Origin: Psychrobacter sp. M13
GTDB taxonomy: Bacteria > Pseudomonadota > Gammaproteobacteria > Pseudomonadales > Moraxellaceae
Direction: 5' to 3'
DNA length: 64,000 nt
Assembly: GCF_030718935.1 (NCBI RefSeq)
Contig: NZ_CP132194.1
Location: 2,790,001-2,854,000, forward strand
Below the pieces are notes generated by a model. It was not told the origin of the DNA. It searched no databases and saw nothing but the letters and a program-made list of their open reading frames with translations. A program made the position numbers and the translations under genes. Position 1 is the stretch's first letter. Each line of letters begins with the position of its first letter. Shown here piece after piece: positions 39,357 through 48,611 of this stretch.

Positions 39357-39688
39357 AAGAAGGTAAACTCGGATAGATAATACGAAAATATAAATAACCT
39401 GTAAATATAACAACCTTTGGGGGTTATTGCACTAACTGTAGCAAAATTATCTCAGGTATAGACTATTTACAACAACAAGAGGATATTAGCATAGCAAGGT
39501 TAGAATGACTTAGTAGTCGCGTATGACCGCTTATTTAGCTCGTATTACTAATTTCAAGCATTTATAGCCACATGGTTCTACGTTATAATAGCTCCCATTG
39601 CTGATTGTGCTACAAAGCTTTACTATAATGCGCTGCCATAAAACATCATTATAAGATAATGCGCATTAATACTATATAGGATAATGAT
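39357..39688. other. Divergent region between argS and the DUF2788 gene
   Basis: About 330 bases with no protein-like frame noticed; it presumably carries both promoters. ATAGGA at about 39677 is the ribosome site of the DUF2788 gene. Confidence 0.5.
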
Positions 39689-39910
39689 ATGTTTGCTATT
39701 GCCGCTAGTACCGTTACCAATTGGGGACTATACGTTTTATTACCAATGTTTATTGCTCTATTGGTGTTTATTATGTTCGATATCTCTAAAAAATCTGATG
39801 CAGGACGTGCGGGTACTTTTTGGATTTTCTTAGCGTTAGGCGCAGGCTTTGCTGGTTTTATATTCAAGCTGTTGTTAGAGGTTGCCTTCAAAAAATGGTA
39901 TATCGGCTAG
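39689..39910 (+). CDS. DUF2788 small membrane protein
   Basis: 73 residues with two membrane helices (about 13-30 and 44-65) separated by the charged DISKKSDAGRAG loop, matching the length and pattern of DUF2788 proteins of Moraxellaceae and Pseudomonas relatives. Function unknown. A good ribosome site and the balanced hydrophobic pattern support it as real. Confidence 0.8.
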   Translation: MFAIAASTVTNWGLYVLLPMFIALLVFIMFDISKKSDAGRAGTFWIFLALGAGFAGFIFKLLLEVAFKKWYIG

Positions 39911-39990
39911 AGAGTGGCTGATATTTTTTATATAAAACGATAGCTTAAACTCTCAATAGCCAATTAGACAATTTTTGACGAAAATCGATG

Positions 39991-41220
39991 TTATCTTGTT
40001 GACTTATTAGGTTGAATAACTTCACTCACGTAGGTCGGCATATTCCAAGCGCCACCCGCTTGAATACCACGACACATGCCTGTTGATTGCTCAAGCGTTT
40101 TGGCAAAAGTTTTACCATCCCACACCCATGATTGCGTTGACCAGCAGTCGCCTAAACCTCGACCCTTTTGTGCTGAGAATATCTTGCCATTACCATATTC
40201 TGAACCAGAAGCCGTAATGAGCATAGGTTTGCTAGGGTAGTCATTAGCAATAAGCCAATAACCCGTTCCCGTATTGTACGCCGCTCTCCAACAAGGGAAG
40301 CTGGCTAAAGTATGCTTAGCATCAATAGGCATAAATCGCCAGATTTTATCTTTTTCATCTACCCATGGGGTGTCTGATGTTAAGATATTACAGGTATCCT
40401 TATCAGATTCGCTCAAAGATGCTGCGACCCAAGCACTCATTTTATCTTGCCATTGCTCACTATAACGCTCACTGAGCTGCTGGTAATATTTTTGCCCATC
40501 TGAGCCTTTTTCTTCTGCACTGGCATACTCAGAAATGGGGTATGGTGCTACAGCATAAATCTTAGGGATAGACTTGGCGGGTTTAAGCTGTTGCCTCGTG
40601 GTACTATTTTTACTGACGAGTGCTAACGGCGATCCAACTCTTCCTTGTACCTCATCAAGCTTTAATAGCACCGCTGCCATACCAACGTCAGAAACTTGCC
40701 ACAATAGATCGCCTGATTTAAATTTAATGCTAGTATTTTGTCGGGCGCGTTTAACGAGCTGCTGAGTTTGCGATTGGCTTAATTTACCCATCCTATCAGC
40801 GGATAGTTGTATGATGCCGTGAGATCGACCATTTAATAATAGTTCAACCATAAAATTGGTCTTCGCTAACTGCTCATTAACCAGCTTTTCTTGCTCAGCA
40901 TCCTCCCAGTTATTTAATTGTACTTGCCCTATTGCTGTCTTCTCGCCCGCCTTTATCGATAATAATAGGCTCGCGGCCCTATTGTTCTCGCTTCTTGTCA
41001 TGTCATCTGTATAACCTGCTGCCCGACAAGTCAAAGTATTGTCACAGACCAGTTGCCAGTCGTCTTTCATGTAGCCCCATTCTGCAAACGGACTGTCTGG
41101 GTCATCTGCTTGATCGAACTCAGCGTGCACAGTGCTCGATCCCATTATTGCCAGCAATAACGAGATTACTCCTGCACTAACTAAGGTAGTTGATACTGGT
41201 TTTAGGGTTAACTTTGGCAT
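39991..41220 (-). CDS. DUF1176 exported protein
   Basis: 409 residues, signal peptide with cleavage near VHA-EF (residue 33). The mature protein carries DWQLVCDNTLTCRAAGY, the cysteine-paired motif that marks DUF1176, and a C-terminal half with CWRAAYNTGTGYWLI and GLGDCWSTQSWVWDG. DUF1176 proteins are periplasmic or envelope proteins of unknown function in proteobacteria. No functional partner adjoins. Confidence 0.85.
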   Translation of the reverse strand: MPKLTLKPVSTTLVSAGVISLLLAIMGSSTVHAEFDQADDPDSPFAEWGYMKDDWQLVCDNTLTCRAAGYTDDMTRSENNRAASLLLSIKAGEKTAIGQVQLNNWEDAEQEKLVNEQLAKTNFMVELLLNGRSHGIIQLSADRMGKLSQSQTQQLVKRARQNTSIKFKSGDLLWQVSDVGMAAVLLKLDEVQGRVGSPLALVSKNSTTRQQLKPAKSIPKIYAVAPYPISEYASAEEKGSDGQKYYQQLSERYSEQWQDKMSAWVAASLSESDKDTCNILTSDTPWVDEKDKIWRFMPIDAKHTLASFPCWRAAYNTGTGYWLIANDYPSKPMLITASGSEYGNGKIFSAQKGRGLGDCWSTQSWVWDGKTFAKTLEQSTGMCRGIQAGGAWNMPTYVSEVIQPNKSTR

Positions 41221-41373
41221 GACAAAGATCCTTTATAGATAATCCTGTGAATTAAGATTTGGTAACATTGTAGTAGTGAGAACACGCTCAACGCTGGTTA
41301 GTAATCATCTATTAACTATACGCTCATTGCCGAATTAGGCATTCTATTTCTACTCCAAAACTAAAATTTTAAT

Positions 41374-42426
41374 TTATCTAGTGGCAATCAAGGTGGCACG
41401 TTTTGGCGCAGGATAGCCTTCTATCGTTTTGCTATTATCATTGGGATCAAGAAAGTCACTTAAAGATTGATAAGTCATCCATTCGGTCGCACGTTGCTCC
41501 TCCACACTGGTCACATCCAAATCAACACAGCGCACATTGCTAAACCCTACCTTTTCTAGCCAGCCAATTAGTGCGGCGACTGACGGCAAAAAATACACAT
41601 TATTCATTTGCGCATAACGATCATGGGGCACGAGTACCGTGTTGGCATCGCCATCAATCACTAAGGTTTCAAGCACCAGCTCGCCACCTTTTACCAGTTG
41701 TCCTTTGAGCTGTTGCAAATGCTCAAACGGCGACTGCCGATGATAGAGTACACCCATACTAAATACCGTATCGAACAGCTGACTATACGCAGGTAAGGCT
41801 TCTAATGGTACGGGGATATAATGGGTACGATAAGCATCCGCTGACCCGACAAAGTGCCGAATCGCCATAAACTGGTGATAAAATAAACATGACGGATCAA
41901 TGATAATGACGGTCTCTGCACCCGTTCCAGCCATACGCCAGCCATGATAGCCAGAACCACCACCGACATCTAATACACGTCTACCTTTTAGCGGACTTAA
42001 ATGCGCCGCGACTCGATCCCACTTCCAATCGCTATGCCATTCGGTATCGATAACTATTGGCTTACTTTGCTTATCTTCATTTTGATCGCTTTCAATAACA
42101 TCGCTACCGATTTGAAATGGTCCTTTACGCCAAGGCATCAGCTGCTTCAGTAGCGCCAACGTTTGCTTGCGCTCAGAATTGTTTATTGACGCATTAATTG
42201 TAATAGCTGCACTATTCAAGTCCACATTATCAGCGCTAATATTCGGTAGGCGTGCAACAGAAGATTGATAAGCAGGCGCGTGAGCATAATTGCGCTTATC
42301 TTTAATAGCGATTAGCCACTCGGGCAATAGCGTCAACCACTCATAAGCGGCTGGATGCGTCTGCGCTAATGTCAGCAAAGTTAAATATAATTCGCGTTCA
42401 GCTTGGGTGATAGTATCGTTAGTCAT
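41374..42426 (-). CDS. cmoB: tRNA U34 carboxymethyltransferase
   Basis: CmoB transfers the carboxymethyl group from carboxy-SAM to 5-hydroxyuridine at tRNA position 34. The 350 residues show WRKGPF, WHSDWKWDRV, the SAM-binding motif VLDVGGGSGYHGWRM and SMGVLYHRQSPFEHL, all typical of CmoB. It acts with CmoA, which lies about 0.8 kb upstream on the same strand; the two are normally adjacent but are separated here by an unrelated gene. Confidence 0.95.
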   Translation of the reverse strand: MTNDTITQAERELYLTLLTLAQTHPAAYEWLTLLPEWLIAIKDKRNYAHAPAYQSSVARLPNISADNVDLNSAAITINASINNSERKQTLALLKQLMPWRKGPFQIGSDVIESDQNEDKQSKPIVIDTEWHSDWKWDRVAAHLSPLKGRRVLDVGGGSGYHGWRMAGTGAETVIIIDPSCLFYHQFMAIRHFVGSADAYRTHYIPVPLEALPAYSQLFDTVFSMGVLYHRQSPFEHLQQLKGQLVKGGELVLETLVIDGDANTVLVPHDRYAQMNNVYFLPSVAALIGWLEKVGFSNVRCVDLDVTSVEEQRATEWMTYQSLSDFLDPNDNSKTIEGYPAPKRATLIATR

Positions 42427-42622
42427 AGATAGTTCAATTTTCGTTAATTTAGATTTAAAAGGGATAAATATAAAAATATTGGCCTCAAGATTTGGGTTAT
42501 TTAACAGTCGTGAAATATGCGGGTCATGGGCTATTTATTTTTAGTGGTTAGTTAGAATTATTAATGAGCAAATTTATCTCTTAAAAGTAAGCCAAGCTAC
42601 ATATATTTTCAGATATTGAACT

Positions 42623-43183
42623 CTACGCCTTTCCCTGCAAAACTTCAGCTTCACTACGCAAATCATCATACTCAAAGCCACCATACTCACTACTCTCATC
42701 TTTAAAAACAATCTTGTCTTCTTCTAGCCAACTTAATACATTTTTAGCATCGTCAATAATATCAGGATAAAATTTATCTAAGATATTGTCTAAGTTATCA
42801 CTTGCTATTAAAGTATCAAAGTCTATTAGAGAGACTCCATATATCATCCCTAGCTTTTCAAAAAATTTATAACCGTCATAATATAAATAATACATCTCAT
42901 GAATCGCTTTGCTACAACCTTCATCTCTATTTATAATTGAGTATAAGTATTCTGCTATATGGTCTGCTTCAAATTTATAAAAATGGACGTATTTCGTAAA
43001 ACTATCATAGAAGTTTTTGAAATTACTTTCAGAGCTATAATCAAAAGAAATCAATTCAAAATACAAATCAGGGTTGCTAGACTCTAATACATCATCTTCA
43101 TATAACCATCGCTCAAATGATTGTATGCTCATCTTTTTGATTAGCACTTGGTGAATATTTTGTTCAGCTATAGATGGAATCAT
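42623..43183 (-). CDS. Unknown acidic protein inserted between cmoA and cmoB
   Basis: 186 residues, rich in Asp, Glu, Tyr, Phe and Ile, no signal peptide or membrane segment. I recognise no enzyme motif. The pattern SFERWLYEDDVLESSNPDLYF followed by an aromatic, acidic helical protein recalls orphan immunity proteins of polymorphic toxin systems, but this is an impression only. The A+T content is clearly higher than in cmoA and cmoB, which suggests acquisition. AAGG lies 7 bases before the ATG at 43183; a second start, MSIQSFERW at 43132, is possible. It begins 31 bp after the cmoA stop. Confidence 0.7.
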   Translation of the reverse strand: MIPSIAEQNIHQVLIKKMSIQSFERWLYEDDVLESSNPDLYFELISFDYSSESNFKNFYDSFTKYVHFYKFEADHIAEYLYSIINRDEGCSKAIHEMYYLYYDGYKFFEKLGMIYGVSLIDFDTLIASDNLDNILDKFYPDIIDDAKNVLSWLEEDKIVFKDESSEYGGFEYDDLRSEAEVLQGKA

Positions 43184-43214
43184 ATTAATGCCTTGCTAGC
43201 TCTCAAAATAAACC

Positions 43215-44057
43215 CTATTTAAACGCCACAATCGACACAAAGTTTAAAAACTGAAACCACGTTAAATGTCGCGCAAAGCCAACTTGCGAGAGCCGTTCAT
43301 GATGCTGATCTAAAGTATCGGTAATTAGCACGTTCTCCAGCGCATTGCGCTTGCCGCTGATCTCCATCTCGCTGTAGCCATTGGCGCGTTTAAAGTCATA
43401 ATAGCGCTCAACTAGCCATGCATCGTATTGCTCATCAAAGGCATGGGTCTTTTCGGTCAATACCAAAATACCGCCTTCGCTTAATGCCGCATGTATCTTT
43501 TCTAATACCGCTACCCGATCTGCTGCGGGTAAGAACTGTAGGGTTAGATTAAGAATAACCATATCGCAAGGCTCAAGCTCAATATCCCTGATATCAGCAG
43601 TGATGACTTCGATATCATGCTTAGGATAGTTATCGCTCAATAACTTCTGTGCTTCATCAGTCATCGCAGGTGAAATATCGACGGCTTTTATCTGTAAGTC
43701 ATGAGCAGCAAACTCGCCCGCTAGCGCCATCGTCGCTCCGCCAAGCGAGCAGCCCAAGTCATACACTCGGCTAACCCGTTGACCATCAGCGTTTTGTTGA
43801 CGATACTTGCAATGACGGCGCGCAAAGAGTGGCAACATCGCCAGCACTTGACCGTAGCCTGGCACACTGCGACGAATCATATCAGGGAAGCAGGCGACGA
43901 CTTGCTCATCAAAGGAGAAGCGCGCGGCTTTATCGAGCGGCGTGGTAAACAAGGTGTCATGTAGTACAGCACTGTTTTGTTCAGCGTTTGGTTGCTCAGT
44001 GATAGTGTGCACAGTAGACGATGATAAGGGATTAGTTTGGCTCATGGAAAGGCTCAT
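43215..44057 (-). CDS. cmoA: Carboxy-SAM synthase
   Basis: CmoA converts SAM and prephenate to carboxy-SAM for CmoB. Motifs: [35 protein letters not shown] with the SAM-binding loop, [13 protein letters not shown], and [16 protein letters not shown]. At 280 residues it has an N-terminal lead of about 35 compared with E. coli CmoA; the start may be internal (the MSQ at 44045). It heads the cmoA-unknown-cmoB series on minus. Confidence 0.95.
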   Translation of the reverse strand: MSLSMSQTNPLSSSTVHTITEQPNAEQNSAVLHDTLFTTPLDKAARFSFDEQVVACFPDMIRRSVPGYGQVLAMLPLFARRHCKYRQQNADGQRVSRVYDLGCSLGGATMALAGEFAAHDLQIKAVDISPAMTDEAQKLLSDNYPKHDIEVITADIRDIELEPCDMVILNLTLQFLPAADRVAVLEKIHAALSEGGILVLTEKTHAFDEQYDAWLVERYYDFKRANGYSEMEISGKRNALENVLITDTLDQHHERLSQVGFARHLTWFQFLNFVSIVAFK

Positions 44058-44257
44058 TTTTTAATAATGTTTTTATACTATTTCAGAGGGCAGTACTATT
44101 AGCAAAATCCTATTATAACATTACTGTTTGTTACCCATGTTTATTAGCTTGCTTGCTATTCTAAATAAGTAAAATTAAGCTAACTAGCTAACACGATTAG
44201 TGAACGTTGCTTAATTCCACTTGTTAATAATGAATATCAATAATAATAGGATTAATT

Positions 44258-44779
44258 ATGCAAACCATTATCTTAGGCGGTGGCTGTTTTTGGTGTACCG
44301 AATCAGTATTTTTATCATTAAAAGGCGTCCAGTCCGTCGTTTCAGGCTATATGGGCGGCGCGGCATCTACAGCTAATTATCAAGCAGTCTGTAGCGGTAC
44401 TAGCGGTCATGTCGAAGTTATCAAAATCGAATTTGACGAGTCTGTAATGCCATTAGAGGTGCTACTCGATGTGTTCTTTGGCACGCATGATCCGACGACC
44501 AAAGACCGTCAAGGTAACGACGTCGGCAGTCAGTATCGCAGTATCGTTTATTACACGGATGAGGCGCAAAAACCAACCGTCGATCGCACGATCAATAAAT
44601 TGCGTGATATGGGCTTGAACATCGTTACTGAAGTGCACCCTGCTGTTGAGTTTTATAAAGCAGAAGAGGCACATCAAGACTTCTTTAACCGTAATCCAGG
44701 TCAGGCTTATTGCAACTTTGCAATACCACCTAAACTTGCCAAATTACGCAAAGAGTTTAGTAAATATATGGTGAGCTAA
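44258..44779 (+). CDS. msrA: Peptide methionine (S)-S-oxide reductase
   Basis: Repairs oxidised methionine. The N-terminus carries GGGCFWCTE with nucleophile C10, then GYMGG and YRSIVYYTDE, and the end has the resolving-Cys region GQAYCNFAIPPKL. 173 residues, compact form without an N-terminal extension or fused MsrB. A terminator follows. Confidence 0.96.
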   Translation: MQTIILGGGCFWCTESVFLSLKGVQSVVSGYMGGAASTANYQAVCSGTSGHVEVIKIEFDESVMPLEVLLDVFFGTHDPTTKDRQGNDVGSQYRSIVYYTDEAQKPTVDRTINKLRDMGLNIVTEVHPAVEFYKAEEAHQDFFNRNPGQAYCNFAIPPKLAKLRKEFSKYMVS

Positions 44780-44813
44780 CCCATAGTACCTCTTTAATGA
44801 TAAGCTTAATAAT

Positions 44814-44844
44814 AAGCCAAGTGTTAAAACGCTTGGCTTTTTTA
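44814..44844 (+). terminator. Rho-independent terminator after msrA
   Basis: Arms aagccaagtg and cgcttggctt (one G-U pair) with an 8-base loop, followed by TTTT. Confidence 0.88.
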
Positions 44845-44917
44845 GTCGCTTTGGCGTTACTATTGAATAGATAGTGAAACTTGAAATAAAAAGACTTTAA
44901 ATAAAAAGGTATCTGGT

Positions 44918-45601
44918 ATGAATGCTGAATTTTGGCAAGCGCGCTGGCAACAAGGTCGCATTGGCTTTAATCAAGCTACTGTTAATCCTTTATTGATGAA
45001 CTACTTTGCAGAGCTTGAATTGCCTGTAGGCAGTTGTATCTTTGCGCCTTTGTGTGGCAAGTCTATCGATATGCTGTGGCTTGCCGAGCAAGGCTATCAT
45101 GTGGTTGGCGCTGAGTTAATAGAGTCAGCAGTGCAAGATTTTTTCAGCGAGCAGCATATAACGCCGACTATTTATGAACATGCTAATAATCCAGCTATTA
45201 AATGCTACGTAGGACGGCTATCAGATCAAGCCCCATCGACTAGCATATCTTTATGGGTTGGCGATATCTTTTCGCTGAGTGCTGATGATATCGGTCAAAT
45301 AGATGCTGTCTATGATCGAGCCGCACTTATCGCTATGCCAGCTGATATGCGAGTTAAGTATAGTGAGCAAGTCATAGCGCTGTGTGGCAATGCTCCACAG
45401 CTACTATTAACCTTAAATTACGATCAAAACGAATGGGCAGGTCCGCCATTCTCTATTAGTCGTGAGCAAGTACAGCAGTATTATAGCAACTATTATAATA
45501 TCACTGAGCTTGAAGATAAGTCTGCAACGCTAAACGCTAATCCCGATATGAGCGTCACTGAGCATGTTTGGCTGTTAAAAAACAATAGAGAAAGTCGATG
45601 A
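44918..45601 (+). CDS. tpm: Thiopurine S-methyltransferase
   Basis: 227 residues of the bacterial TPMT type: MNAEFWQARWQQGRIGFNQ at the start, FAPLCGKSIDMLWLAEQGYHVVG with the SAM-binding loop, and YDRAALIAMP. Bacterial TPMTs methylate thiopurines and often detoxify selenium or tellurium compounds. It overlaps the next gene by 4 bp (ATGA), so the two are translated together. Confidence 0.92.
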   Translation: MNAEFWQARWQQGRIGFNQATVNPLLMNYFAELELPVGSCIFAPLCGKSIDMLWLAEQGYHVVGAELIESAVQDFFSEQHITPTIYEHANNPAIKCYVGRLSDQAPSTSISLWVGDIFSLSADDIGQIDAVYDRAALIAMPADMRVKYSEQVIALCGNAPQLLLTLNYDQNEWAGPPFSISREQVQQYYSNYYNITELEDKSATLNANPDMSVTEHVWLLKNNRESR

Positions 45602-46323
45602 AAATTTTGGTCGTGCTAATAAGTTTTATTGCTTTTTTATTAGTCGCCTTATCAGGGCCTTTGCATAGATTTGGTGTTATTAATTTGGGCACGGCATTTA
45701 CAGGATTTAAGTATGGCGTATATGTAGGCATTGCCGCACTGGTATTATTAGCGCTAGTCCTTGTGGTGCAAATAGTATCCAAGCGCAAACTAATAACTCT
45801 GACTAGCTCAGTGACCGTCGCTATATTCTCAGCTATAGCGATAATAATACCCGTAACTATGCTAAAACAAGGGACAAGCGCCCCGCCTATCCATGATATC
45901 TCAACCGATCTTGACAACCCACCTGAGTTTGATGCGGTAGCTCCGCTGCGCGCTGATGCGCCAAACCCGATCACTTATGCAGGTGTGGCTAGTGCTGAGC
46001 AACAGCGCCAAGCTTACCCTGAGCTTAAGACTTTGACTTATAGTCAGTCCAAAGCTGAGCTGGTTATCGCTATTGAACAAGCAACCAAAAATCTAGGTTG
46101 GGACTTAGTAGATGCTGATGTTAATAAGGGTAAAATTGAGGCCACCGATACCACAACTTGGTTTGGCTTTAAGGACGATATAGTGATACGAGTCAATGAT
46201 CAAGGAGATAAGCGTGAGGTCGACATCCGTAGTAAATCACGCATTGGCGCCAGCGACTTGGGCAAAAACGCCAAGCGGATTCATGACTTTATTGAAGAGT
46301 TGGATGTGGTTTTGGGAGAGTGA
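45598..46323 (+). CDS. DUF1499 membrane protein
   Basis: 241 residues: three N-terminal membrane segments (about 1-20, 43-62, 72-90), then a soluble DUF1499 domain (about 120-241) with ISTDLDNPPEFDAV, the YPELKTLTYSQS region and IEATDTTTWFGFKDDIVIRV. Function unknown. The start overlaps the tpm stop, indicating an operon. Confidence 0.85.
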   Translation: MKILVVLISFIAFLLVALSGPLHRFGVINLGTAFTGFKYGVYVGIAALVLLALVLVVQIVSKRKLITLTSSVTVAIFSAIAIIIPVTMLKQGTSAPPIHDISTDLDNPPEFDAVAPLRADAPNPITYAGVASAEQQRQAYPELKTLTYSQSKAELVIAIEQATKNLGWDLVDADVNKGKIEATDTTTWFGFKDDIVIRVNDQGDKREVDIRSKSRIGASDLGKNAKRIHDFIEELDVVLGE

Positions 46324-46358
46324 TTAGGGTTTGCTTTATAGCCTCGAACATCTAATTA

Positions 46359-47438
46359 CTAATAACTAAATCCAGCTAAACGCTCAATCGCTATATTTAC
46401 AGATTGGTCATCAAATATCTTAACTTTACGCTCACCCCATTGAGTGCTATTAGACTGTCGAAACCAGTTTTCTAGTCCTCGCTTAATATCACTAAGTGTT
46501 GGGGGTATATCTTCTTCATAAACTAACCAATCAACTGTTGCTAATAACTCCATACCATAAGGCGACTCAAACCCATCAATTAATTCACTAACTGCGTTCA
46601 AAATGGGTAAATACTCGCTCCCTTGATTTTCTAAATAATTTTGCACTTCATTTTTATGGTCGTAATTAAAACGAATTGTACTATCGAATGCCTTACTGTC
46701 TGCAATACGCTTATCTGACTTCAGATAGTACCCATCAAGACTGTTCAACAAGTGCCTTAACTCATCGGCATAAGGTCCATATTTATTGACTTCAAAAGTC
46801 AAATTAAAAGGATCTTTTGAACTTCTAGAGGCAGTACTTCGGTTTAATATATATACCAATTTTTGTACTTCAAGTGGGCTACAGTCCATACCAATAACAA
46901 GATAACGACGTATTAGCTCTAATACTAAAGCTCTAGCAGGAGTTAACTTTTTGACACCTGCTTGCTTTTTGACGTTCTGGTATTGTAGAGTCGGTTCATA
47001 AACGATGATATCAACGTCTTCCAACTCACCCAAAGCCTGTTCAATCCTAGGCTTTACTTGATACCAATTCAATCCTCCGTTACCTGCTCCTAATGGTGGA
47101 ATAGCAATCGATTCAATGTTATTTTCTATGATAAAACGGCATAAATCTTGAAGACCTTCTTCAATCCAACTCATCTGTGACTTGGCTCGCCAATGCTGCT
47201 TAGTTGGAAAGTTTATAATCCATTTAACACCTATCAGCTCATCAGTGCTAGTGACAAACATTTTACCTGTTTGTACCTCATTTGATTCACATGCCTTAGC
47301 ATACTCTCGCATATTTTTGGGAAAGCGTTCTTTAAACATTAAGGCGATTCCTTTGCCCATAATGCCTACCGTATTGACAGTATTTACCAGCGCTTCGACA
47401 TCCGCTTCCAACAAATTGCCAGTCGTGTAGGTAATCAT
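46359..47438 (-). CDS. darG: DarG-like antitoxin: macro domain plus C-terminal DarT-binding domain
   Basis: Residues 1 to about 155 form a macro domain: [40 protein letters not shown] and [13 protein letters not shown] are the characteristic stretches of DarG, which removes ADP-ribose from thymidine in DNA. The C-terminal 200 residues ([27 protein letters not shown]) look like the DUF4065/Panacea-related domain that in DarG neutralises DarT by direct binding. The length (359) fits. A GGAGAG ribosome site lies 6 bases before the ATG. It follows the toxin gene on the same strand with a 133-bp gap that contains a terminator-like hairpin. Confidence 0.9.
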   Translation of the reverse strand: MITYTTGNLLEADVEALVNTVNTVGIMGKGIALMFKERFPKNMREYAKACESNEVQTGKMFVTSTDELIGVKWIINFPTKQHWRAKSQMSWIEEGLQDLCRFIIENNIESIAIPPLGAGNGGLNWYQVKPRIEQALGELEDVDIIVYEPTLQYQNVKKQAGVKKLTPARALVLELIRRYLVIGMDCSPLEVQKLVYILNRSTASRSSKDPFNLTFEVNKYGPYADELRHLLNSLDGYYLKSDKRIADSKAFDSTIRFNYDHKNEVQNYLENQGSEYLPILNAVSELIDGFESPYGMELLATVDWLVYEEDIPPTLSDIKRGLENWFRQSNSTQWGERKVKIFDDQSVNIAIERLAGFSY

Positions 47439-47505
47439 TGCTTCTCTCCGTTCACCTTCTGGGTGATGTTTATTCTACTTCCACGCTACCGTAATGGGTG
47501 CGAAC

Positions 47506-47530
47506 AAAAAATAGACTCATGCTATTTTTT
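47506..47530 (-). terminator. Terminator-like hairpin between darT and darG
   Basis: Arms aaaaaatag and ctatttttt around actcatg, so on minus the second arm ends in a T-run. The stem is AT-rich and weak, so it may attenuate rather than stop transcription from toxin into antitoxin. Confidence 0.5.
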
Positions 47531-47571
47531 AATACTGATCGACATCACTACTAGCGTAGTGAAATATATTA

Positions 47572-48216
47572 CTAAAAATACCAATCACTTCTTACTACCA
47601 CTCGTATATTTGAATTATGTTGATTTAACCATCCTTGAATTTTTACTTTTACTGCTTCGCTATAACACACAATTGCCTTCAACTGCTCAATAGGATGATG
47701 CTGATAGATCAACGCCTCTGCCATATACCGATCCTTTTTTTGTGGATCGTTATTATCTCGACTAAAGTCACGCTTCTGTAAAATATTCCAATCAACATTA
47801 TTTAAGTACGCTAAGTCTTTATAAAAATTTGCGTATTGCATATAAGCATGTCTATCGGTAAAAACAAAGTCAACATCATCAGTTTTCAGGTCGTGCAGAC
47901 TAGCCACTAAAATGATAATATCTTCGTTGTTTACCTTATTGATGTCACCATACCCTGTATAAATATTATAAAACATCGGTGAAAATGGCGTAAAGTAAAA
48001 AGGCACGTAATCATTTAGCGTACCTCCGCTACCGATTGGCACCTGTCTTGTGCTACGTTTATCTATCAACTCTTTATCACCAATAGTTATCCAGCTATTT
48101 GATTGAAGTGTTGTATTGGCACAATGAAGTCCATTTTGGATAAGCCAAGGCATATTGTCGCAATGCACAATACGCCATATCAAAGCATATTCAGCATTTA
48201 AAAAATCGTAACTCAT
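47572..48216 (-). CDS. darT: DarT-like DNA ADP-ribosyltransferase toxin
   Basis: The 214-residue protein matches DarT (DUF4433): ALIWRIVHCDNMPWLIQNGL at the N-terminus, DYVPFYFTPFSPMFYNI, and MAEALIYQHHPIE with E167 as the likely catalytic glutamate and the Arg in IDKRSTRQ as the NAD-site arginine. DarT uses NAD+ to ADP-ribosylate thymidine in single-stranded DNA, blocking replication; DarTG pairs abort phage infection. The key residues look intact, so the toxin should be active. An AGAGGAA ribosome site is 6 bases from the ATG. GC content is low. Confidence 0.9.
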   Translation of the reverse strand: MSYDFLNAEYALIWRIVHCDNMPWLIQNGLHCANTTLQSNSWITIGDKELIDKRSTRQVPIGSGGTLNDYVPFYFTPFSPMFYNIYTGYGDINKVNNEDIIILVASLHDLKTDDVDFVFTDRHAYMQYANFYKDLAYLNNVDWNILQKRDFSRDNNDPQKKDRYMAEALIYQHHPIEQLKAIVCYSEAVKVKIQGWLNQHNSNIRVVVRSDWYF

Positions 48217-48225
48217 GAATTTCCT

Positions 48226-48390
48226 CTAAGCACAATTGAATAGCCCATATGGATTTTTTAAACACAAATTAATATCAAATGCACTATTAAAACCATACTC
48301 TGTATTAAAAGTTACGCTTACGTCTTCATTATCATTTATTGATAGTATAGCAACGCTATATTGAATAATGCGACCTTTTAATCCAATCAA
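48226..48390 (-). pseudogene. Short protein-like frame just upstream of darT (remnant or small gene)
   Basis: On minus, a frame opens after a TGA at about 48399 and runs to TAG at 48226, only 9 bases before the darT ATG. It reads GRIIQYSVAILSIND and later NTEYGFNSAFDINLCL and NPYGLFNCA, which looks like real protein sequence, but there is no ATG and no ribosome site; TTG at 48390 is the only plausible start (54 residues). It may be the 3' end of a gene lost upstream of darT or a small leader. No family recognised. Confidence 0.3.
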
Positions 48391-48611
48391 ACGACATCAG
48401 TTGACATAAGCTTATCATTGTACTTATTATAATTTTTGATGACGGCTATGATATATAACTCCCAACCTCACTCTTGCGTCAGCTTATAGTAACTAAGTAC
48501 GTCTGCGCCTTTTCTTTATTATCAATATTGGTTACTCTAAACTATTCTAACCATCTTGAACTCTACTTTTATTATCGTTTTTGCTATCACTTATGCTTAT
48601 AGGATATTTTC
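48391..48611. other. Intergenic region before the lytic transglycosylase gene
   Basis: Together with the frame at 48226-48390 this makes a 395-bp gap between divergent genes. No further gene seen; an ATAGGAT ribosome site lies 8 bases before the transglycosylase ATG. Confidence 0.5.

Noticed and set aside
45555..45974. 139-codon minus frame over the DUF1499 gene
   Set aside because: Antisense shadow; the plus-strand gene has membrane segments and a coupled start.
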